A stretch of 7,894 nt of DNA from Gemmatimonadota bacterium. Its GTDB lineage: Bacteria; Gemmatimonadota; Gemmatimonadetes; Gemmatimonadales; GWC2-71-9. The notes beneath the pieces were generated by a model. It was not told the origin of the DNA. It saw only the letters and a program-made list of their open reading frames with translations, and made no database searches. The DNA lies in NCBI GenBank assembly GCA_029884275.1, contig JAOUIC010000059.1, positions 1 to 7,894 of the forward strand, in the 5' to 3' direction. Positions 1 to 6,678 of this stretch are shown here, piece after piece (positions within the stretch are counted from its first letter, which is position 1; every line of letters begins with the position of its first letter). Both the position numbers and the translations under genes were made by a program.

Positions 1-1667
1 CGACACGACGGTCCCTGGTCCTTTACGCCTGCCTGCTGGCTGGCTGTGGCGGCCCCTCCTACGACGTCATCCTCCGCGGTGGAACGGTCTACGACGGGAG
101 CGGCGCGCCGGGTGTCGTCGCGGACGTGGCGATCATCGCCGACTCCATCGCCGCGGTGGGAAGTCTCGACGGCGCCCGCTCACGCGTTGTAGTCGATGCC
201 CGCGGGCTGGCTGTCGCCCCCGGCTTCATCAACATGCTCAGCTGGGCGAACGTCGGCCTGATGATCGACGGCCGTTCCCAGAGCGACATCCGGCAGGGCG
301 TGACGCTCGAGATCTTCGGCGAGGGCAGTTCGATGGGACCCTACACCGACGCCATGGTGGCGGAAGCCACCGCGCGCCAGGATGACTTCCGATATGACAT
401 CACCTGGCGGACACTGGGCGGCTATCTCGACACGCTCGTGTCCCGCGGGGTCTCGACCAACGTCGCGTCCTTCGTCGGCGCGGCGACGGTGCGGCAGTAT
501 GTCCTTGGCCACGACCCGCGCCCAGCAACGGCCGACGAACTGTCCAGGATGCAGGGCCTGGTGCGGGAGGCGATGCGCGAAGGGGCGCTCGGGGTGGGAT
601 CGTCGCTGATCTACGAACCGGGAATGTTCGCCACGACGGAGGAACTGGTCGCCCTCGCGAAGGCGGCGGCGGAGTCCGGGGGGATGTACATCTCGCATAT
701 CCGGAACGAAAACGACTCCCTGCTCGACGCGGTGGACGAGTTCATCGAGATCGCCCGGGCGTCGGGAGCGCGGTCGGAGATCTACCACCTCAAGGCGGCC
801 GGACGGGCGAACTGGGGCAGGATGGACGAGACCATCCGCCGAATCGAGGCGGCTCGCGCCGCCGGGATCCCGGTCACCGCCGACATGTACACCTACCCCG
901 CCAGCTCCACCGGTCTCGACGCCCTCATGCCCGGATGGGTGCGCGAGGGAGGCTTCGACAAGTGGCGCGAGCGGCTGCAGGATCGCGCCGTCCGCCGGCG
1001 GCTGCTGGCCGAGTGGAACGGGAAGCCAGGCGGAGCGTTCGCTGGACCCGGGGGACCGGAGGGCGTGCTGCTGGTGGACTTCCGGGCCGACTCGCTCCGC
1101 TACCTCACCGGCAAGACGCTCAAGGAGGTGGCGGCACAGCGCGGGACCAGCCCCGAGGAGACGGTGATGGACCTGGTCGTACAGGACAACAGCCGAGTGG
1201 GGTGCGTCTATTTCACCATGACCGAGGAGAATCTCCGGAAACAGGTGGTCCTCCCCTGGCTGAGCTTCGGCAGCGACGCATCGTCCATGGCGCCGGAGGG
1301 GATCTTTTTGAAGTCAAATCCGCATCCCCGCGCCTATGGCACCTTCGCCCGGGTGTTCGCCAAGTACGTTCGCGATGACCGGCTGCTGACGGTGGAGGAG
1401 GCGGTCCGAAAGCTGACCAGCCTGCCGGCCGACAACCTCGGCCTCAAGCGTCGGGGGAGGCTCGCCGCCGGGTACTTCGCCGACGTCGTGGTGTTCGATC
1501 CCGCGACGATCTCGGATCACGCCACCTTTGATCGCCCCCACCAGTACGCGACCGGAGTGCACCACGTCTTCGTGAACGGCACGCAGGTCCTTCAGGACGG
1601 GGAGCACACCGACGCCCGGCCCGGCCGCGTCGTCAGGGGGTCAGGCGCGGAGTCAGGAAGAAGGTAG
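1..1667 (+). CDS. Secreted lipoprotein amidohydrolase of the N-acyl-D-amino-acid deacylase (D-aminoacylase) family, 5'-partial
   Basis: The frame is open from base 3 and the start codon lies left of the window. The first GTG at 126 is internal: the residues before it are a lipoprotein signal (Cys codon 45-47) followed by YDVILRGGTVYDGSG, the standard first strand of this family. The mature protein would be about 540 residues, a normal family length. Counting GTG 126 as residue 1, conserved elements are GFINMLSWAN (36-45), QGVTLEIFGEG (57-67), His191 in YISHIRNE, His221 in IYHLKAAG, Asp384 in FGSDASS, and the C-terminal beta-sandwich return (GYFADVVVFD, then GVHHVFVNG). The family hydrolyses N-acyl-D-amino acids with a zinc-centred TIM barrel; here it would act outside the cytoplasm, anchored to a membrane. 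The usual HxH after GFID is absent (LSW instead), so the substrate is uncertain. The 3' end overlaps the convergent antiporter gene by 35 bases. Family is secure; exact activity is not. Confidence 0.88.
   Translation, partial: TRRSLVLYACLLAGCGGPSYDVILRGGTVYDGSGAPGVVADVAIIADSIAAVGSLDGARSRVVVDARGLAVAPGFINMLSWANVGLMIDGRSQSDIRQGVTLEIFGEGSSMGPYTDAMVAEATARQDDFRYDITWRTLGGYLDTLVSRGVSTNVASFVGAATVRQYVLGHDPRPATADELSRMQGLVREAMREGALGVGSSLIYEPGMFATTEELVALAKAAAESGGMYISHIRNENDSLLDAVDEFIEIARASGARSEIYHLKAAGRANWGRMDETIRRIEAARAAGIPVTADMYTYPASSTGLDALMPGWVREGGFDKWRERLQDRAVRRRLLAEWNGKPGGAFAGPGGPEGVLLVDFRADSLRYLTGKTLKEVAAQRGTSPEETVMDLVVQDNSRVGCVYFTMTEENLRKQVVLPWLSFGSDASSMAPEGIFLKSNPHPRAYGTFARVFAKYVRDDRLLTVEEAVRKLTSLPADNLGLKRRGRLAAGYFADVVVFDPATISDHATFDRPHQYATGVHHVFVNGTQVLQDGEHTDARPGRVVRGSGAESGRR
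3..47 (+). other. Lipoprotein signal peptide end with lipobox LAGC
   Basis: In the amidohydrolase frame the bases before the mature domain encode TRRSLVLYACLLAGCGG. This is a basic n-region, a short hydrophobic stretch and a lipobox L-A-G-C, with the lipidated Cys at codon 45-47. This is the signal peptidase II pattern and implies export and lipid anchoring. The very first residues are outside the window. A second Cys four codons upstream of the LAG is not preceded by a lipobox. Confidence 0.8.
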
Positions 1668-3726
1668 GAAGCTCCGCCGTCGGGGCGCGGCCGGTGACGC
1701 TCAGCAGCGGAAGGGCCGCCTCGATTGCGTCGTGACTGCCGGTGATGGCCACGAAGTCGCCGGCGGACAGGTGTTCGTGGGCCTCCGGGAAGACGATGCG
1801 TTCGTCGCCGCGGAGCACGGCGACGATTGTGGCGCCCGTGCGCCCCCGCAGCCCCAGCTCCCCGAGCGTCTTTCCGTCTGCTTCACAGCCCGGGGTGATG
1901 CGGACCGCCTCGAAGTCGCCGAGTCCGGGCAGCATGTGCCGCGCTTGCGGGATGACCCCTTCCTCGTGGTGCGACTGCTTGGCGAGCGCCGACACCACCA
2001 GCTCGGCGCCAGCCCGGACATGGCCCATCAGGTCATTCGCGCTGCGATAGAACGCCATCCCGAGCAGCAGAACCATTGCGAGGAGCAGCACCACACCCGA
2101 CCCACCCGGCACGAAGGGCTGGGTCACGACCACCAGCGGCACGCCCACCACCAGCACGACGCCGAGCTGCAACCCGGTCGCCAGGGTACGCCGCGGCGCG
2201 CGGCCGTTATCCACGCCGTGGAGCGGCTCCGGAATCGCCATCCGTGCGAGCCCCATCCCCACCTGCCTCGCCTTGCGGACAATCCCGAAGAGGAATGGCG
2301 CGACCAGCGCCGTCACCCCCAGCCTGACCAGCCAGGGGGCGATGACCTGGGGCCACCCGAGGCTCCGGATGGCTGCCGAGATCCACTCGGCAGCAGTCGC
2401 CCCGATGATGATGAGCAGAGCCATCATGCCGGCATCGACCGCCAGCCATCCTGCCGCCTGACGCAGCCACCGCCAGCGTGAGCGATCCCGCCGGGTGGTC
2501 CGCAGCGTCTCCACCCACGCGCCATAGAGACAGGCGGCGGTCTGGACCGGGTGGGGCAGCCGGCTGTCGATCCAGGCCGCGAGGGTTCCGGAGCGCTGGA
2601 TCAGAAACGGTGAGATGATGGCGGTCGTGACCGAGACCGAGATCGCGATCGCCCCGAGCAGCGGCGGCGCCGCCCCGCTGGAGACGCCGATCGCCGCGAT
2701 CACGAACGAGAACTCTCCGATCTGGGCCAGCGACAGGCCCGACTGCACCGACTCGCGGACGCCGCGGCCCGCCAGGAACCTCCCCAGGCTCACGCCCAGC
2801 GTCTTGCCGACGATGACGAGGGCGACGAAGCCGAGGATCGCGTTCCACGAACTGATCACCAGCGCGGGGTCAAACAGCATCCCGATCGCGACGAAGAAGA
2901 TGGCGGCGAACATGTCGCGGAGCGGCTGGACCTGACGTTCGATGATCCGCGCGAGCCCTGATTCGGCGGCCAGCACGCCGGCGAGAAAGGCCCCCAGCGC
3001 CACGGAGAATCCCGCTTCCGCGGCGAGCCAGGCCATGCCGAAGCACAGCCCCGCCGCGACCACGACCATCGTCTCGTCGCGCTTGAGGGTGCCCACCAGC
3101 CGGACCGCCCTGGGCACCACCAGCATGCCCAGCACCAGAAAGGCGAGCAGGACGGCGACGAGCCGGATGATGAGCCAAGCCAGGTCGGCGCCGGACAGCT
3201 GCTGCCCCTGAGAGGCGGCCGTCAGGAGCGCGATGAACAGAATGACGGCGAAGTCCTCGAACACCAGCACCCCCAGCACCCCTTCGCGGAGGCTCCCGCC
3301 GATGCCCTGCTCCCGGAAGATCTGGGACACGATCGAGGTGCTCGAAATCGACACCGCGGCGGCGGTGAAGAGGCTCGCCAGCGGGGTCCATCCCATCGCC
3401 TGCCCGGCGGCGTAGCCCAGCGCCAGCATGAGCCCGACCTCCACCGCCATGCTGAACCCGGCGGTCGAGACCGCCCGCGCCAGCTGCCGGATCCGGAGCT
3501 CGAGGCCGAGCGAGAACATCAGGAGGACCACGCCGAGTTCGGAGAGCAGGCGGATGATCTCCCGGTCCTCGACCAGCGACAGCGGCATGCGGGGACCGAT
3601 CAGGATGCCGGCGAGGAGATACCCGGCGACGAGCGGCCCGCGGAAGCGCTGGAAGAGGACAGAGGTGACTCCCGCAGCCATGAGAACGACCGCGAGATCG
3701 CGCAGGAAATGCTGCAGTTCCGTCAG
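1633..3726 (-). CDS. KefB-like (CPA2) monovalent cation:proton antiporter with C-terminal TrkA_C domain
   Basis: Integral inner-membrane protein, 697 residues with the start proposed here. Residues about 5-380 are a Na+/H+ exchanger domain with many hydrophobic helices. Recognisable CPA2 elements are PLVAGYLLAGILIGP (31-45), LSELGVVLLMFSLGLE (61-76), SISSTSIVSQ (126-135), VFEDFAVI (155-162, with the likely ion-binding Asp158) and GEFSFVI (337-343). Residues about 424-560 add three or four further hydrophobic segments. Residues about 604-676 form a TrkA_C (RCK_C) domain ending GDFVAITGSHDAIEAALPLL. No NAD-binding TrkA_N Rossmann motif (GxGxxG) is visible, so it differs from KefB/KefC. It probably exchanges K+ or Na+ for H+. 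The first ATG (3681) would cut off half of the first helix. The preceding in-frame residues TELQHFLRDLAVVL match the family start, so CTG at 3726-3724, overlapping the argR stop as CTGA, is preferred. Ion specificity cannot be read from sequence. Confidence 0.88.
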   Translation of the reverse strand: MTELQHFLRDLAVVLMAAGVTSVLFQRFRGPLVAGYLLAGILIGPRMPLSLVEDREIIRLLSELGVVLLMFSLGLELRIRQLARAVSTAGFSMAVEVGLMLALGYAAGQAMGWTPLASLFTAAAVSISSTSIVSQIFREQGIGGSLREGVLGVLVFEDFAVILFIALLTAASQGQQLSGADLAWLIIRLVAVLLAFLVLGMLVVPRAVRLVGTLKRDETMVVVAAGLCFGMAWLAAEAGFSVALGAFLAGVLAAESGLARIIERQVQPLRDMFAAIFFVAIGMLFDPALVISSWNAILGFVALVIVGKTLGVSLGRFLAGRGVRESVQSGLSLAQIGEFSFVIAAIGVSSGAAPPLLGAIAISVSVTTAIISPFLIQRSGTLAAWIDSRLPHPVQTAACLYGAWVETLRTTRRDRSRWRWLRQAAGWLAVDAGMMALLIIIGATAAEWISAAIRSLGWPQVIAPWLVRLGVTALVAPFLFGIVRKARQVGMGLARMAIPEPLHGVDNGRAPRRTLATGLQLGVVLVVGVPLVVVTQPFVPGGSGVVLLLAMVLLLGMAFYRSANDLMGHVRAGAELVVSALAKQSHHEEGVIPQARHMLPGLGDFEAVRITPGCEADGKTLGELGLRGRTGATIVAVLRGDERIVFPEAHEHLSAGDFVAITGSHDAIEAALPLLSVTGRAPTAELPTFFLTPRLTP

Positions 3727-4181
3727 GGTGACCGGCTTTCCGCGAGCCGCCGCAGGCGGTGGAGCACCCGCCGCTGCGCGCCCGCGTTCTTCATGGCGAG
3801 GAAGATGGTGTCGTCACCGGCGATGGTCCCGACCACATCGCTCCAGGCCAGCCGGTCGATGGCGACCGCGACCCGGTTGGCCTCCCCCGCGGGCGTGTGG
3901 AGCACCAGGAGGGCATCGCCGGCGACATCGGCTGTGAGGACGCCGTCGGCGATCCGCTGCTCGTCGGGGTGAGCCGCCCCGGCCCTCACCCGGGCCTGCC
4001 GGCGGTAGGCGCCTTCCACCTTGACCAGGTGAAGGGCGGTGATGTCGCGGCTGACGGAACTCTGGGTGACCGGCCACCCCTCGGCCGCGAGCGTTTCGGC
4101 CAGCTCCTCCTGCGTGCGGATCGGCCGGGTACTGATCAACTCGAGGATCTTGAGGTGCCGCTTCCGACGGTCACCGGTCAT
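3723..4181 (-). CDS. argR: Arginine repressor ArgR
   Basis: A 152-residue protein, the usual ArgR length. Residues 1-70 are the winged helix-turn-helix: TQEELAETLAAEGWPVTQ followed by SSVSRDI (41-47), whose Ser44-Arg45 pair is the family's DNA-contacting signature. Residues about 80-150 are the hexamerisation and L-arginine-binding domain, with GTIAGDDTI (118-126) carrying the two Asp residues (123-124) that bind arginine in known ArgR proteins. It would bind ARG boxes with arginine as co-repressor and control the arginine operon; such sites would lie upstream, outside the window. The ATG at 4181 is chosen because it fits family length and lies 2 bases after the argH stop. An in-frame upstream start at 4259 would add 26 arginine-rich, unconserved residues inside argH. 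No clear Shine-Dalgarno is seen, so translation is probably coupled to argH. Its stop overlaps the antiporter start. Confidence 0.95.
   Translation of the reverse strand: MTGDRRKRHLKILELISTRPIRTQEELAETLAAEGWPVTQSSVSRDITALHLVKVEGAYRRQARVRAGAAHPDEQRIADGVLTADVAGDALLVLHTPAGEANRVAVAIDRLAWSDVVGTIAGDDTIFLAMKNAGAQRRVLHRLRRLAESRSP
3736..3741 (-). promoter_or_regulatory. Weak Shine-Dalgarno GGAAAG before the CTG start of the antiporter
   Basis: On the minus strand GGAAAG lies inside the last codons of argR, 9 bases before the proposed CTG start (3726-3724). It is a partial match only. No comparable purine-rich site precedes the downstream ATG at 3681. Together with the CTGA overlap this supports translation coupled to argR termination. 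Confidence 0.35.
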
Positions 4182-4183
4182 GG

Positions 4184-5617
4184 TCAGGCGCCGGCGGGAG
4201 TACGTCCGGCGAGGGCGTCCATCCGGCCGGTGAATCGACGCTGGCGGGTCGCGAGCCACCGGCGTGCCGCCCGAATCCGGGCGCGGACCGTCCCGAGACC
4301 GAGGTTGCCGAGGCTCCCCGTGCTCCGCCGCCGTCCGATCAGCTCCTCGGACGAGGGCTCACGCCACCAGTCGCCTTCACGGATCGCCGCGGCGACTTCG
4401 TGGTAGGCCGACCGGAAGGCGTGGCCGCCCTCGACCCGGCGCATCACCTCGTCGGTGGCGAGCGGTCCGCCGCTGAGAATGGTCCGGCCAACCGACGGGT
4501 CCACGTCCAGGCGGGGGACCGCGACGGCAAGCATGGAAAGCATGCCCTCCAGACGGTCGACGCCGCGCATCACCGGCTCCTTGAGCAGCTGGAAATCGCG
4601 GTGGTAACCGCTCCCCAGCCTGGCCTTGATCTGCAGCACGGCGACCAGATCGCCCTCGAGCGATGCGGCCCGCCCACGGGTCAGCTCGAACAGGTCCGGG
4701 TTGCGCTTGTGCGGCATGATGCTCGACCCGGTCGCGAGATCGGGCGGCAGGATGAGAAACCCGTACTCGTCGGAACTGAAGTGGATGACGTCGGTGCTCA
4801 GCTTGGCCAGTTCGTGCCCGAGTTGAGTGCACCAGAAGAGCACCGCCGCCTCCAGCTTCCCCCGCCCGTTCTGGACCTGGGCGACGTTGTGCTCGACGCC
4901 TCCGAAACCCAGCGCCCGCGCCGCCGCCTCGCGCTTCAGCGGAAGCGGCACGCCGTACCCCGCGGCGCTGCCGAGCGGCGACCGGTCCACCGCGGCCCAG
5001 ACGGCGGGGAGCGACTCGACGGTATCGAGCAGTCCCTCCGCAAAGGCGGAGGCCCACAGGCCGGCGGAGGAGGGCATCGCGCGGCGGGTGTGGGTGTATC
5101 CCGGCCACAGGACCCGCTGGTGCCGCTTCGCGAAGATGACCAGGCTCTCGGCGAGATCCAGCGCCTCGCCGGAGAGCAGCAGCAGGCGGTCCTTCAGGTA
5201 GAGACGGAGGTCGCAGGCCACCTGGTCGTTGCGCGACCGTCCGGTGTGCAGCCGCTCCCCCGCCGAGCCCACCCGCTGGGTGAGCCAGTCCTCCACCGCC
5301 GTGTGGACGTCCTCGTGCTGTGGTCCCACCATGAGGCGGCCGGCATCCACCTCGCGGAGAGCCTGGCGCAGTCCGGCCCGCAGCCGCTGGTATTCCGCCT
5401 GACTGAGGAGACGCGAAGCGCGGAGGCCTTCGATGTGTCCCAGGCTACCCAGGATGTCCCACGCGATCAGGCGGCCGTCCCACAGACGGTCCTCGACCGC
5501 GGTGTAGTCCAGCATCTGCCGATCGAGCGTCGACTCAACCCCCCAGAGCGTCGTGGTGATCGAGGCCGGCGCAGCAGGGGGGCGGCGGGTTGGCGGGGTG
5601 CGCTTCGGACGGCTCAT
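4184..5617 (-). CDS. argH: Argininosuccinate lyase
   Basis: Cytoplasmic enzyme of the fumarase/aspartase superfamily that splits argininosuccinate into arginine and fumarate, the last step of arginine synthesis; the active form is a homotetramer. The protein has 477 residues with the ATG at 5617, close to the usual 450-470 plus a short basic, Pro-rich leader (1-20). Visible motifs are HEDVHTAVEDWL (101-112), HTGRSRNDQVA (124-134), GYTHTRRAMP (173-182, His176 equivalent to the general-base histidine) and the superfamily signature GSSIMPHKRNPD (297-308) on the catalytic serine loop. The N-terminus (TLWGVESTLDRQMLDYTAVED) departs from the common LWGGRF start and resembles Bacteroidetes-type enzymes as I recall them. 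The ATG overlaps the M20 stop as ATGA, which fixes the start; no Shine-Dalgarno is evident. A longer in-frame start at 5728 lies within the M20 gene and adds unconserved sequence. Confidence 0.95.
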   Translation of the reverse strand: MSRPKRTPPTRRPPAAPASITTTLWGVESTLDRQMLDYTAVEDRLWDGRLIAWDILGSLGHIEGLRASRLLSQAEYQRLRAGLRQALREVDAGRLMVGPQHEDVHTAVEDWLTQRVGSAGERLHTGRSRNDQVACDLRLYLKDRLLLLSGEALDLAESLVIFAKRHQRVLWPGYTHTRRAMPSSAGLWASAFAEGLLDTVESLPAVWAAVDRSPLGSAAGYGVPLPLKREAAARALGFGGVEHNVAQVQNGRGKLEAAVLFWCTQLGHELAKLSTDVIHFSSDEYGFLILPPDLATGSSIMPHKRNPDLFELTRGRAASLEGDLVAVLQIKARLGSGYHRDFQLLKEPVMRGVDRLEGMLSMLAVAVPRLDVDPSVGRTILSGGPLATDEVMRRVEGGHAFRSAYHEVAAAIREGDWWREPSSEELIGRRRSTGSLGNLGLGTVRARIRAARRWLATRQRRFTGRMDALAGRTPAGA

Positions 5618-6678
5618 GCGAGATAGGTCTGTGCCAGTTGGTGGTAGAAGGCGCGCGCCTCGGTCACCTCGGCGAGGTCCACGTGTTCGTCGGCCGTATG
5701 CGACCGCCGGCTGGTTCCGGGGCCGCACTTCAGGGCATCCCGGTCTCGTAAGAATACCCAGTCAGAGCAGGTGGGAGAACCGAACTGCCGACCGGCAGGC
5801 CTGACCCGGCCCGCGGCGCGAAGCAGGGCGGAGTCCGGCGGCGTCTCACACGGGACCAGGCGGTCCGACGTCACGACCACCTCGACATCAAGCGCCTGAC
5901 GCATCGCCGCGGCCAGCTCCGCATGGGTCCACCCGGGGGTACTGCGCACGTCAAGCACCGCGCGGGCCGAGGGGGGGGTGACGTTCCGGCTGACGCCGCC
6001 TTCGACCATGGTCGGTGTCGCGGTGGCGACCCCGAGGATCGGATGGACCCGGTCGGTGAAGAGACCGGGCAGAACGGCGAGGTTGCGTCCCAGTTCGACG
6101 ATGGCGTTGGTGAAATCCGGGGTGTCGGCGGCGTAACCGGCGTGCCGCTGGGTGCCGCGTGCGACCAGGTCCACCATCATCAGGCCGCGCTGGGCGACGG
6201 CGAAATCGAGGTTGGTGGGCTCCCCGACCACAGCCGCGTCGATCCGGCCGAGCCGCTCGACGGCGGTGCCCATCGTGGTGTGTCTGGTCTCTTCCCCGTA
6301 TCCGAGGATGACGAGCAGGTCCCCCCGTGCCGCGCCCCCGCCGGCAGCCAGGTCGCTTGCCGCGAGCAGCATAGTGGCCACCGAGGCCTTGGCGTCCCCG
6401 CTTCCGCGGCCGTAGAGCCGGTCCCCCTCGATGACCGGCTCGAATGGCGAACGGGTCCACCCTTCACCGGCGGGGACGGTATCGAGGTGGGACACGAAGG
6501 CGAGGGTCGGACCAGCGGCCCGGCCTCGGACCCGGATGCTGACCGAGGCATCATCGCGAAGCACGTCGAGGCCGGCCGCGCGGGCCCACTGCTCCACCCA
6601 CTCCGCCAGTCTCCCCTCGGTGCCGCTGACGGAGGGGATCCCGACCAGGTCCCGCAGCAGCGAGATCTCAGGTCGCAA
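5614..6678 (-). CDS. M20-family N-acylcitrulline (or N-acetylornithine) deacylase, ArgE-like
   Basis: Cytoplasmic di-zinc amidohydrolase of 354 residues (ArgE/DapE/CPG2 family). Metal and catalytic elements are in order: SHLDTVPAG (His64, Asp66), GRGSGDAKAS (Asp95 bridging), GYGEET (Glu129 base, Glu130 ligand), VGEPTNL (Glu153), the lid-domain RHAGYAADTPDFTNA, and SRRSHTADEH near the C-terminus (His327). Its place between argB and argH, in an operon with an N-acylornithine-type carbamoyltransferase, suggests that it removes acetate or succinate from N-acylcitrulline to give citrulline. The C-terminal pattern GSPTCSDWVF and then GPGTSRRSHTADE resembles Bacteroidetes/Xanthomonas acylcitrulline deacylases as I remember them. 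An ordinary acetylornithine deacetylase, or LysK/DapE-like activity, is the alternative. The start is TTG at 6678, overlapping the argB end by 11 bases. No earlier in-frame ATG/GTG is present and no good Shine-Dalgarno is seen, which suggests coupling. A run of eight C on the coding strand (5978-5971) lies inside the gene, in frame. Confidence 0.88.
   Translation of the reverse strand: MRPEISLLRDLVGIPSVSGTEGRLAEWVEQWARAAGLDVLRDDASVSIRVRGRAAGPTLAFVSHLDTVPAGEGWTRSPFEPVIEGDRLYGRGSGDAKASVATMLLAASDLAAGGGAARGDLLVILGYGEETRHTTMGTAVERLGRIDAAVVGEPTNLDFAVAQRGLMMVDLVARGTQRHAGYAADTPDFTNAIVELGRNLAVLPGLFTDRVHPILGVATATPTMVEGGVSRNVTPPSARAVLDVRSTPGWTHAELAAAMRQALDVEVVVTSDRLVPCETPPDSALLRAAGRVRPAGRQFGSPTCSDWVFLRDRDALKCGPGTSRRSHTADEHVDLAEVTEARAFYHQLAQTYLA

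Noticed and set aside
180..788. Open minus-strand frame of about 202 codons opposite the amidohydrolase
   Set aside because: Arg-rich and without motifs, entirely inside the conserved plus-strand amidohydrolase coding region.
1600..1700. Possible bidirectional terminator between the convergent genes
   Set aside because: The region has short GC-rich complementary pieces (for example CCCGGCCCGGCCG) but no stable symmetric stem followed by a T or A tract, and it is coding on both strands.
1732..2481. Open plus-strand frame of about 249 codons opposite the antiporter 3' half
   Set aside because: Low-complexity His/Pro/Arg-rich product with no family resemblance; it is antisense to the conserved TrkA_C and membrane regions.
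3600..4260. ARG box or internal promoter before argR or the antiporter
   Set aside because: No AT-rich imperfect palindrome of the ARG-box kind and no convincing -35/-10 pair could be seen; genes abut or overlap here and the sequence is GC-rich coding DNA.
3759..4406. Open plus-strand frame opposite argR and the end of argH
   Set aside because: No motif and antisense to two well-supported genes; codon-bias shadow.
4400..5626. Long open plus-strand frame (about 408 codons) opposite argH
   Set aside because: The protein is rich in Arg, Gly, Pro, His and Gln with no recognisable motif, and it is an exact antisense shadow of argH, as expected from codon bias at this GC content.
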